NCBI GenBank assembly: GCA_019309565.1
Contig: JAFDFZ010000049.1
Span: 1 to 50,405 of the forward strand
DNA length: 50,405 bases
DNA from: Deltaproteobacteria bacterium
Lineage (GTDB): Bacteria; Desulfobacterota; Desulfobacteria; Desulfobacterales; SURF-15
Direction of reading: 5' to 3'
Shown: one piece after another, positions 35,357-43,304 of the stretch
How the letters are laid out: every line of letters starts with the position of its first letter
How positions within the stretch are numbered: position 1 is the first letter of the stretch
Notes under the pieces: model-generated
Databases searched by the model: none
Told to the model about the DNA's origin: nothing
The model's input: only the letters and a program-made list of their open reading frames with translations
Made by a program: the position numbers and the translations under genes

Positions 35357-36471
35357 CTCAAAATCCTTTTGCCCTGTTTCACACATCCGGTTTTTTTTAT
35401 CTCACGCTTCCTATGGTCGTTATGTGGATCATTGGTTTAACCTTGATATACCTTGCCATATCCAAGAAATTCGAACCGTTACTGCTGCTTCCCATCGGAT
35501 TTGGAATCCTGGTTACTAATCTTCCTCTGGCGGATCTTATGAAACCAGAGGAGGGCTTAATCTGGCGATTTTACCACTACGGCATTCAATGGGAGGTCAT
35601 CCCGCCGCTTATATTTATGGGCATCGGGGCATTAACAGATTTCGGACCTATGCTGGCCCGACCCGGACTCATCTTTCTCGGCGCCGGCGCCCAGGCAGGT
35701 GTGTACGTGACCTTTTTTGTAGCGTATGCCATTGGATTCACATTGAAGGAGTCGGCTTCTGTAGGAATCATCGGGGGGGCAGACGGCCCCACCACCATAT
35801 TCCTTGCCACCAAACTGGCCCCCCACATGCTGGGCACCACAGCAGTGGCGGCCTATTCCTACATGGCGCTGGTACCAATCATTCAGCCGCCGATCATGCG
35901 GTTGTTGACTTCGGATAAGGAACGGCTGATCCGTATGAAAAAGCTTCGGAAAGTCCGCCAGATAGAGAAGCTTCTATTTCCGATTATCTCTACGGTGCTG
36001 ATTATTTTGCTGGTACCTGCCTCTGCACCTCTGATGGCCATGTTTATGCTGGGGAACCTTTTCAGAGAAGCTAAAGTGGTGGAACGGCTTAACATGGCGG
36101 CTCAAAACGAACTGCTAAATATCGTGACCATCTTCCTGGGATTGTCGGTGGGAGCCACCATGAATGCAGATAGTTTTTTAAAACCCCGTGTCATTTTCGT
36201 CTTTTTTCTGGGATTGTTCGCCTTTGCTGTGAGCACGGCAACCGGAGTTCTTCTGGCAAAGCTTATGAACCTTTTTTTAAGAGACAAGATTAATCCTCTT
36301 TTGGGCGCCGCCGGCGTATCGGCGGTGCCCATGGCAGCCCGAGTGGTTCAGAAAGTAGGCGCTCGGGCAGACAAACATAATTACCTGCTGATGTATGCTA
36401 TGGGACCCAACGTTGCTGGAGTTATCGGAACAGTTATCGCAGCGGGGATTTTCTTAACCATTTTGAGATAG
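35353..36471 (+). CDS. gcdB: Glutaconyl-CoA decarboxylase beta subunit (Na+ pump)
   Basis: A 372-residue polytopic membrane protein of the OadB/GcdB/MmdB family, about nine to eleven hydrophobic segments. The conserved GGADGPTTIF block holds the aspartate that binds Na+ and carboxybiotin-derived protons, and the late GAAGVSAVPMAARVVQKVG block is also characteristic. It decarboxylates carboxybiotin on the biotin carrier and exports Na+ across the cytoplasmic membrane. It lies between gcdD (overlapping) and gcdC, so it is part of the glutaconyl-CoA decarboxylase rather than an oxaloacetate or methylmalonyl-CoA enzyme; the assignment depends on the neighbouring gcdA and dehydrogenase. Confidence 0.93.
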   Translation: MTQNPFALFHTSGFFYLTLPMVVMWIIGLTLIYLAISKKFEPLLLLPIGFGILVTNLPLADLMKPEEGLIWRFYHYGIQWEVIPPLIFMGIGALTDFGPMLARPGLIFLGAGAQAGVYVTFFVAYAIGFTLKESASVGIIGGADGPTTIFLATKLAPHMLGTTAVAAYSYMALVPIIQPPIMRLLTSDKERLIRMKKLRKVRQIEKLLFPIISTVLIILLVPASAPLMAMFMLGNLFREAKVVERLNMAAQNELLNIVTIFLGLSVGATMNADSFLKPRVIFVFFLGLFAFAVSTATGVLLAKLMNLFLRDKINPLLGAAGVSAVPMAARVVQKVGARADKHNYLLMYAMGPNVAGVIGTVIAAGIFLTILR

Positions 36472-36600
36472 CTTGGGGGCAGGCCAAGGGAATTAGATTT
36501 ATTGAACGATTTAATGTATGAGATGATTTACGAAAGCTCTAATTCGCTAGTCCTTTTCAGGCGGCTTTGTGTTTGAAATTTTTACAGGGAGGAATTTGGT

Positions 36601-36822
36601 ATGGATCATGAAATTTTAGCACCGCTGGCAGGAAAAATTTTACAGCTCAATATCCAGGAAGGCGGCAGAGTTGAAGAAGATGAAGAAGCGCTGGTAATCG
36701 AAGCAATGAAGATGGAAACACCGATTTATTCGCCATGTAACGGAACTGTTAAGGAAATAAGAGTCAAGGAAGGTGATACCGTGGAAGAGGACGACGTGCT
36801 GGCCATCATAACAGACGACTGA
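36601..36822 (+). CDS. gcdC: Biotin carrier subunit of glutaconyl-CoA decarboxylase
   Basis: A 73-residue biotinyl domain with EAMKMETPI, the lysine of AMKM being the biotin site. Two mirrored half-repeats (LAPLAGKILQLNIQEGGRVEE and YSPCNGTVKEIRVKEGDTVEE) form the barrel. Unlike many GcdC/MmdC subunits there is no long Ala/Pro linker, so it is a minimal carrier. GGGAGG precedes the ATG. It shuttles carboxyl groups between GcdA and GcdB. Confidence 0.93.
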   Translation: MDHEILAPLAGKILQLNIQEGGRVEEDEEALVIEAMKMETPIYSPCNGTVKEIRVKEGDTVEEDDVLAIITDD

Positions 36823-36847
36823 TTACCAAAAAAAGAGGAGTTAGGCC

Positions 36848-38581
36848 ATGAGACCTTATTTTGAAAAAATGGCGGAGTTCGGCCACCCGCTTAAAGAAGG
36901 GCAGATCAAACGCACCGAAGAGAACGTGAAACAAATCAAGGAAGAAGAGGCCAAGATCGCTCAGGAAGTGGAGCGGGTAAAAAAGGTGGGGATACCCGAA
37001 GAGAAAATAAATGCCCGGGGACAGTGGACGGTCTGGCAGCGACTGGAATATCTGGTCGATCCTGGTACATGGTGTCCGTTGCATACCATATATAACCCTC
37101 AGAACAACGAGGAAGGCACGACCAACGTGTTCGACGGTCTGGGTAAAATCTCAGGGAAGTGGGCGGTTATCATCGGTTTTGACAACAAGGTTCTGGCAGG
37201 CGCATGGCTGCCCGGTCAGGCAGAAAACATTTTCCGGGTGACCAATCTCTCAAAGCGTTTGAATCTACCCCTGGTCTGGCTGGTTAATTGCAGCGGGGTT
37301 AAATTACCGGAGCAAGAGAAATTTTATGCGGATCGCCGGGGCTCTGGAGCCACGTTTTTCAGGCATGCGGAACTTGAGCAAATGGGAATTCCGATTCTTG
37401 CAGCTATTTACGGCACAAACCCGGCAGGAGGCGGTTATCAGGGAATCAGCCCAACGGTCCTGTTTGCCCATAAAAATTGCAATATCGCAGTGGGTGGTGT
37501 CGGGATTCTCACTGGAATGTCACCAAAAGGTTATTTTGACAAAGAAGGCGCAGAAATGCTGATTGAGGCCGCCCGAAAATCCAAGGCCCAACCACCGGGA
37601 GGCGTAAAGATCCATTATGATGAAACCGGCTTTTTCAGGTACGTGTACGAAGAGGAAAAAGACGTGCTGGACGGGCTGAAGGATTACATGAAGGATATGC
37701 CGGCTTACAACCCCAAGTTTTTCCGGGTCGCCGATCCCAAAGAGCCCAAGTTTCCCGTCGAAGACCTTTACCGGCTGATACCCTTTAACCAAAAAAAGGT
37801 TTATGATTTTGACGAAGTGCTCGCCAGGCTTGTGGACGGAAGCGAACACATGGAGTTTAAGCCCGATTACGGCCCGGAGGTGTATACCGGGCTTTGCAAA
37901 GTGGATGGTTTCCTGGTGGGCATAATTGGAAACCGCCAGGGATACCTTGGGAAGAATTACCCTGAATATGCGGATTATCCGGGTATAGGAGGAAAATTAT
38001 ACCGGCAGGGGCTTATCAAAATGAACGAATTTGTCACCATGTGCGGCCGGGATAGAGTGCCCATTATATGGTTTCAGGATACCACCGGAATCGATGTGGG
38101 AGATCTTGCGGAAAAGGCGGAACTTTTAGGCCTCGGCCAGGCATTGATCTATTCCATTCAGCAGACGGATATTCCCATGATGCTGGTTGTTTTAAGAAAA
38201 GGGACCGCTGCGGCTCATTATATCATGGGGGGGCCAACTGCAAACCGGCACAATGCCTTTACCCTGGGCACTCCCACAACGGAGATATATGTCATGCACG
38301 GAGAGACCGCTGCTGTGGCCAGCTATTCGCGCCGGCTGGTGAAGGAAAAAGAAGCGGGAAGACCGCTTGAGCCTGTGATCGAGGCTATGAACAAGCTGGC
38401 AAAGGATTATTACGATCATTCCCGCCCCATATACTGTGCCCAGCATGGTCTGGTTGACGAAGTGGTTCAGATGGATGCCATTCGCAAATATATGGTGGCG
38501 TTCGCCGGTGCGGTGTACCAGAATCCACGATCGATCTGCCCGCAACATCAAATGCTCCTGCCTCGCAGCATCAAAGGATAA
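36848..38581 (+). CDS. gcdA: Glutaconyl-CoA decarboxylase alpha subunit (carboxyltransferase)
   Basis: A 577-residue carboxyltransferase, close to the ~587 of GcdA from Acidaminococcus. It has two crotonase-fold halves. The N-terminal MRPYFEKMAEFGHPLKEGQ is characteristic of GcdA, and the first half has VNCSGVKLPEQEKFYADRRGSG and NPAGGGYQGISPT. The second half has GIIGNRQGY, VPIIWFQDTTGIDVG, GTAAAHYIMGGP and HGETAAVASYSRRL. It moves CO2 from glutaconyl-CoA to biotin, giving crotonyl-CoA. Together with the glutaryl-CoA dehydrogenase at 33844 and gcdDBC it makes a two-enzyme, Na+-exporting route from glutaryl-CoA to crotonyl-CoA used in anaerobic benzoate, glutarate or lysine breakdown. Confidence 0.95.
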   Translation: MRPYFEKMAEFGHPLKEGQIKRTEENVKQIKEEEAKIAQEVERVKKVGIPEEKINARGQWTVWQRLEYLVDPGTWCPLHTIYNPQNNEEGTTNVFDGLGKISGKWAVIIGFDNKVLAGAWLPGQAENIFRVTNLSKRLNLPLVWLVNCSGVKLPEQEKFYADRRGSGATFFRHAELEQMGIPILAAIYGTNPAGGGYQGISPTVLFAHKNCNIAVGGVGILTGMSPKGYFDKEGAEMLIEAARKSKAQPPGGVKIHYDETGFFRYVYEEEKDVLDGLKDYMKDMPAYNPKFFRVADPKEPKFPVEDLYRLIPFNQKKVYDFDEVLARLVDGSEHMEFKPDYGPEVYTGLCKVDGFLVGIIGNRQGYLGKNYPEYADYPGIGGKLYRQGLIKMNEFVTMCGRDRVPIIWFQDTTGIDVGDLAEKAELLGLGQALIYSIQQTDIPMMLVVLRKGTAAAHYIMGGPTANRHNAFTLGTPTTEIYVMHGETAAVASYSRRLVKEKEAGRPLEPVIEAMNKLAKDYYDHSRPIYCAQHGLVDEVVQMDAIRKYMVAFAGAVYQNPRSICPQHQMLLPRSIKG

Positions 38582-38601
38582 CGGAAAACAGGAGGTGTGA
38601 G

Positions 38602-39585
38602 ATGCCTCAGGACACGGCATATGATCTTGTCATTGTCGGCGGCGGACCAGGAGGGCTTTCGGCCGGGATTTACGCCATGAGAGCGGCATTGAAGACCGTT
38701 CTGATCGAAGTCGGCGTTCCCGGAGGGCAGATGATAAATTCGGAATCGGTTGAAAACTATCCTGGATTTATCAATGTTCACGGGGCCGAACTGGCCCAGA
38801 AGTTCACCGAACATGCCAAATCTTACGGCCTGGAGATGATAACCGGGGAGGTGGTCGCCATCGAGCCAAGCAGGGAGTATCACATGGTGCGGCTTGACAA
38901 CAGTGAAGTTTATGCCACCCATGCCATCATCATCGGAACCGGCGGCAACCCCAAGAAATTGAATATCCCCGGGGAAAATGAATATTACGGCAGGGGAGTA
39001 TCCTATTGTGCTGTGTGTGATGGCTTTTTTTTCCGAAATAAAACGGTGGTGGTGGTAGGAGGCGGCGATACGGCAGCCGAGGAATCCCTTTATCTTGCCA
39101 AACTGGCCAAGCAGGTATATCTGGTTCACCGCCGTGATGCGCTTCGTGCGGGCATGCTCTTGCAGGAACGCATAAAGGAAGACTGCAAGATCGAAATTCT
39201 CTGGAATACGGTGGTTACCGAAATAAAAGCCGACAGCGCAGGGGTGCGCGCGGTAGACCTAAAGGACACCCAAACCGGAAAAGTCCGTGAACTGCCAACC
39301 GAGGGAGTCTTTATTTTCATTGGGTTTGAACCCAACAACAAACTGGTGCCTGCGGGAACCAGAATGAACATGGACGGGTATGTGGTTACCGATGCAAAAT
39401 GCGAGACCAACATTCCCGGAATTTATGCCATTGGAGATCTAAGGGAAAAATATGCCCGCCAGATTGTTGTTGCGGCTGCAGATGGATGCACGGCTGCATT
39501 GGCCGCCGCTCATTATGTGGAAGCAAAGAAAACCGGGAATATCGTCTGTGAACTGCCCGAAGAGCTCTTAAAAACTGGTTCTTAA
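38602..39585 (+). CDS. trxB: Thioredoxin reductase-like flavoprotein
   Basis: A 327-residue low-molecular-weight thioredoxin reductase. FAD fold VIVGGGPGGLSAGIYAMRA, redox disulfide CAVC followed by DG, NAD(P) fold VVGGGDTAAEESLYLA with the NADPH-type HRRDALRA, and the second FAD motif YAIGDLREKYARQIVVAAADG. It reduces thioredoxin-type proteins. It begins 21 bases after gcdA, so it may be cotranscribed with the decarboxylase genes. No thioredoxin gene is adjacent. Confidence 0.93.
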   Translation: MPQDTAYDLVIVGGGPGGLSAGIYAMRAALKTVLIEVGVPGGQMINSESVENYPGFINVHGAELAQKFTEHAKSYGLEMITGEVVAIEPSREYHMVRLDNSEVYATHAIIIGTGGNPKKLNIPGENEYYGRGVSYCAVCDGFFFRNKTVVVVGGGDTAAEESLYLAKLAKQVYLVHRRDALRAGMLLQERIKEDCKIEILWNTVVTEIKADSAGVRAVDLKDTQTGKVRELPTEGVFIFIGFEPNNKLVPAGTRMNMDGYVVTDAKCETNIPGIYAIGDLREKYARQIVVAAADGCTAALAAAHYVEAKKTGNIVCELPEELLKTGS

Positions 39586-41916
39586 TTGAAACAGACGCTT
39601 CAAATTGCGGTTCGTACACTGGTTGAACACGTGTTGCGCTCAGGAGACCTGGAGCTGACGTTTCTTGGTGCAAGTCGAGCTATAGAAGGCATTCGTGCCC
39701 ACCAGCAGATACAAAAATCCCGCCCTGACACCTACGTACCGGAAGTTCACGTATCTCACAGTGTCGATACCGGACGCTTTGTGCTGATTGTAAGCGGACG
39801 CATCGACGGAGTATATCACGAGCCGCACAGGGTTATGATCGATGAGATCAAAACGACGCTTTCCGATCTGAATACTCTCAATGAAAAAGAAGACTCGCTG
39901 CACTGGGCACAGGCTAAGTGCTACGCATACCTTTACGGGCTTTCCCATAGCCTCTCAAAAATCGATATTCAGCTTACCTACTATCGTCTGGATACTGGCC
40001 AGATCCGGGAGTTCCACCAGAGTCATTCAATGCAGTCTCTGGAAACCTTTTTTAAGGAACTCATCGATCGGTACCTTCAATGGGCCGAGAGCATCATCGA
40101 TTGGTATGGTGTTCGCAGCAGCTCGATACGTTTGCTCAATTTCCCCTTCGGATCATATCGACCGGGGCAGCGGGAGATGGCCGCAGACGTCTATCGAACC
40201 ATCAAGCAGAAAAATCAACTACTTATTCAGGCCCCCACGGGCATCGGAAAAACGATGGCCGTGATCTACCCTGCCGTAAAAGCCATAGGCAAGGGGCTGA
40301 CACCGAAGGTATTTTACCTTACCGCACGTACCACCGGAAAAATTATCGCGGAAAAGATGTTTGAGGAGATAAGAAAACAAGGGGGGAGAATCAAATCCCT
40401 GACCATTACGGCAAAAGAAAAAATCTGTCTTCGTCCGGAAAGCTCCTGTTCGGCTGAAGAATGCGAATACGCCAAGGGGCACTTTGACCGAATCAATGGC
40501 GCGATTAAGGAAAGTTTCAATGAAGATGCTCTTACCAGGGAAACGATCGTTGAAAAAGCCCAAAGCCATCGTGTTTGTCCGTTCGAGCTGACGCTTGAGC
40601 TTTCTAATTGGGCGGACTGCATTATCTGCGACTACAATTATGCATTTGATCCAAGGGCTTTTCTGCGCCGGTTCTTTATGGAAGAAGGAAACGGTTATGT
40701 CTTCCTGATCGATGAGGCGCACAACCTTGTTGACAGGGCAAGAGATATGTTTTCCTCCGAAATCTGCAAGCAGCCATTTTTGTCCCTCCGGCGCGTAATA
40801 AAGGAAGAGCTTCCGGCCATCTACAAAGCCTTGGGAGCCATCAATAGCTTGCTTGTAAAGAAAAGAAAACAATGCGAGGCAGCAGCCGGTATGATGGCGG
40901 AAAAAGATCCGCCCGAAGCGCTGTTTCCTTTGCTCAGGCGTTTTCTGTGGCTGACAGAGCGCTGGCTTTCGCTGAATATAAAAACTCAGTATCGGGAAGA
41001 TCTTATGGATCTATACTTTTCGGTAAGCGCTTTTATAAAGATCTGGGAGCAATATGATGATTCTTATGCCACGTGCACGGAAGTGACAGGAGACGATCTT
41101 AAAGTAAAACTGTTTTGCGTGGACCCTTCTGTTTCACTAAGAAATGCGCTTTCCCGTTGCGGTGCCGCTGTCTTTTTTTCTGCAACCCTAACCCCGCTCG
41201 ACTACTTCCAATCTCTGCTGGGATGTGAGGATATGGCAGAAAAACGCGTGCTGCCCTCACCATTTCCGGAAGAGAATCTGTGTGTTTTAATTTCCGATCA
41301 TATCTCCACCCGCTACCGGCACCGAAAGAGTACCGTTACGGAGGTTGCTGAAACCTTGATTCATCTGGTTGAGCAAAAACAAGGCAATTACCTTTTATTT
41401 TTTCCTTCTTACGAGTACATGAGAATGGTCCATGCTACCTTTGTCAATGCCAGACCTCAACTACGCACTCTGCTGCAGGCACCGGAGATGTGCGAAGAGG
41501 AACGAGAGCGGTTTCTTGAACAGTTTGTCAAGGAAACCTCAAACACGCTTATCGGGTTTGTGGTGATGGGGGGTGTTTTTAGCGAAGGGATCGATCTGGC
41601 GGGCGAGAGACTTTCAGGTGCTGCCGTGGTGGGGCCCGGGCTTCCCGGGATTTCTCTGGAAAGGCAATTGATTCGTGATTATTTCGACCATCATCTTGGT
41701 CAGGGCTTTGAGTATGCGTATCTTTTTCCGGGAATGACCCGCGTGCTTCAGGCAGCGGGCCGTGTGATCCGTTCCGAGAGCGACCGCGGGGTTATCCTTT
41801 TGATCGGCCAGCGGTTTAAAACACCTACCTATCGTAATCTGCTGCCCCAACAGTGGCAGCCCATAAGCGTTCGCAGCGAAGATCAATTAAACGAAATACT
41901 CAAGCGGTTCTGGTAA
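39586..41916 (+). CDS. PD-(D/E)XK nuclease / XPD-DinG-like helicase fusion
   Basis: A 776-residue protein. The first ~185 residues look like a Cas4/RecB-type nuclease domain (GRIDGVYHEPHRVMIDEIKTT with D...ExK, and the QAKCYAYLYGL helix). The remainder is a superfamily 2 Rad3/XPD/DinG-type helicase: Walker A APTGIGKT, DEAH box LIDEAHN, four cysteines for an iron-sulfur cluster (C-LRPESSC-SAEEC ... VCPFEL), motif SATL, and the C-terminal QAAGRVIRSESDRG motif VI. It would unwind DNA 5'-3' and cut or process ends; a repair role is likely. TTG 39586 lies directly after the trxB stop and lacks a good ribosome site, so the start is uncertain. Its end overlaps the convergent gene at 41900-42997 by 17 bases. 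Confidence 0.85.
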   Translation: MKQTLQIAVRTLVEHVLRSGDLELTFLGASRAIEGIRAHQQIQKSRPDTYVPEVHVSHSVDTGRFVLIVSGRIDGVYHEPHRVMIDEIKTTLSDLNTLNEKEDSLHWAQAKCYAYLYGLSHSLSKIDIQLTYYRLDTGQIREFHQSHSMQSLETFFKELIDRYLQWAESIIDWYGVRSSSIRLLNFPFGSYRPGQREMAADVYRTIKQKNQLLIQAPTGIGKTMAVIYPAVKAIGKGLTPKVFYLTARTTGKIIAEKMFEEIRKQGGRIKSLTITAKEKICLRPESSCSAEECEYAKGHFDRINGAIKESFNEDALTRETIVEKAQSHRVCPFELTLELSNWADCIICDYNYAFDPRAFLRRFFMEEGNGYVFLIDEAHNLVDRARDMFSSEICKQPFLSLRRVIKEELPAIYKALGAINSLLVKKRKQCEAAAGMMAEKDPPEALFPLLRRFLWLTERWLSLNIKTQYREDLMDLYFSVSAFIKIWEQYDDSYATCTEVTGDDLKVKLFCVDPSVSLRNALSRCGAAVFFSATLTPLDYFQSLLGCEDMAEKRVLPSPFPEENLCVLISDHISTRYRHRKSTVTEVAETLIHLVEQKQGNYLLFFPSYEYMRMVHATFVNARPQLRTLLQAPEMCEEERERFLEQFVKETSNTLIGFVVMGGVFSEGIDLAGERLSGAAVVGPGLPGISLERQLIRDYFDHHLGQGFEYAYLFPGMTRVLQAAGRVIRSESDRGVILLIGQRFKTPTYRNLLPQQWQPISVRSEDQLNEILKRFW

Positions 41917-42997
41917 ATATCGGAAGGCTTTCCAGCAATCTGCCCATCGCCAGACATTCCAGCCCAAAGGGCAGATAGCCTGCATAGCCAAGTATCGGCA
42001 TTTCAAAGACTTGAAACCGGTGAACAAACGGGATGGAATATTTCCACTTGGCCAGACTGTAAAAATTCCAGGTCTCCCAGAAAAGCCCGCAAAAAAGGGC
42101 GGCCAGTGCGGCCGAGATCACCGTTTGCCAATCACCCCGTGTGAGATCAGACAAAATATGCCGTTCATTAAACAGCGTCTGAAGAGACAGCAGGATTAAC
42201 AGTGGAGATATCCACAGCAAAGAAAATGTAAAGTTGGGCCATACTGCAAGCCCTGCAAGCCCTGCTGCCGATAGAAAAAGGGTGGCTGCAGCCAATTTTT
42301 TCGGATGAGAAGGACGGATGGGATATAGATTATGAAAACGTGATTTAATCCAGCCAAATTCACTCATCCAGTATTGAACACTCAGCACCGCAGGAAGAAC
42401 GGTTGAAAAAGGAAGGGTGGCATACCAGAAGTATTCCCACGCACCGAATGTGGGCCCTACATAATACCAGTTCTGGACAAATCGGTTAAGATATTCAAAA
42501 AACCACCAGAACAGTGCACTTAAAGGAAAAAGAATCAGGAAAAATCCTGTTCTGTCAAACATAAGACAGCGCCCTTTTTGCCGGTAACTAAGGGCATTTA
42601 TGACCAGAATCAACGAAACCCACAAAGGCGTGAAGGTATGTGGCTGAAAGCGTGCAAACCAGGGAAACCGCGTCCAGGCCAAAACCCAGGCAATCACCCC
42701 CAGGACGATACCAAGCCAGCCCCACCACGGGAAAGGACATCGTCCAGCCATGGTGGCAACGCGGCCTGAACCACCCGCCTTCAGTCCCCCGATCAAAAGT
42801 GGCAGCACCGCGGCAAGGATGATTGCCGAATAGACAATAAATACAATCCATGAGAAGGGAGTATGGACAACATATCGGCTCTCGGGCGGAAACTCCAGGT
42901 ATCGGCCGAAAGGATAACCGGCCAGCAAAACACCCAGCAGGGGTAGGATAAGGAGCATGGCCGCAAGTATGGTAAATTTAAGCAGTAATCGTTTCAT
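41900..42997 (-). CDS. Polytopic membrane protein, unknown function
   Basis: A 365-residue protein with about nine hydrophobic segments and many Trp residues (FPWWGWLGIVLGVIAWVLAW, FWWFFEYLNRFVQNWYYVG, LFCGLFWETWNFYSLAKW). The WWFFEYLNR...NWYYVG and FWETWNFYSL...KW blocks look conserved and may form an intramembrane active site, but I do not recognise the family. It begins with MKRLLLKF and a first helix that may act as a membrane anchor. It overlaps the 3' end of the helicase gene by 17 bases on the opposite strand. No neighbour suggests a role. Confidence 0.75.
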   Translation of the reverse strand: MKRLLLKFTILAAMLLILPLLGVLLAGYPFGRYLEFPPESRYVVHTPFSWIVFIVYSAIILAAVLPLLIGGLKAGGSGRVATMAGRCPFPWWGWLGIVLGVIAWVLAWTRFPWFARFQPHTFTPLWVSLILVINALSYRQKGRCLMFDRTGFFLILFPLSALFWWFFEYLNRFVQNWYYVGPTFGAWEYFWYATLPFSTVLPAVLSVQYWMSEFGWIKSRFHNLYPIRPSHPKKLAAATLFLSAAGLAGLAVWPNFTFSLLWISPLLILLSLQTLFNERHILSDLTRGDWQTVISAALAALFCGLFWETWNFYSLAKWKYSIPFVHRFQVFEMPILGYAGYLPFGLECLAMGRLLESLPIFTRTA

Positions 42998-43304
42998 AAA
43001 TAAGGGACGCTGTTGACGGGGTTAACTTATCACCCTTGCCCGTTGCATGATTCTCGAAACGGCCGCAGTATACACGCCAGCATGCCTTGTCACCTCGACT
43101 TATGCAACACCATAGTCCTTTACCAATCCAACGGCAACCTATTCAAAACGCAGCAGTATCGAAAGTTTCTTAAATATTTCTAAAATAACCCTTTCGGGAA
43201 TTTTATCATAAAATTCGACATTCCTTATCTTCCAATCAAGGCTTTTAACCTGATCTGATAAAATAGCACCTGTCACTTTTATACTGTTTCAAACCCAGCA
43301 CAAT
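42998..43304. other. Intergenic region, nothing clear
   Basis: This lies between two divergently transcribed unknown genes. It is AT-rich near its right end. No tRNA, hairpin or promoter stood out. Confidence 0.4.
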
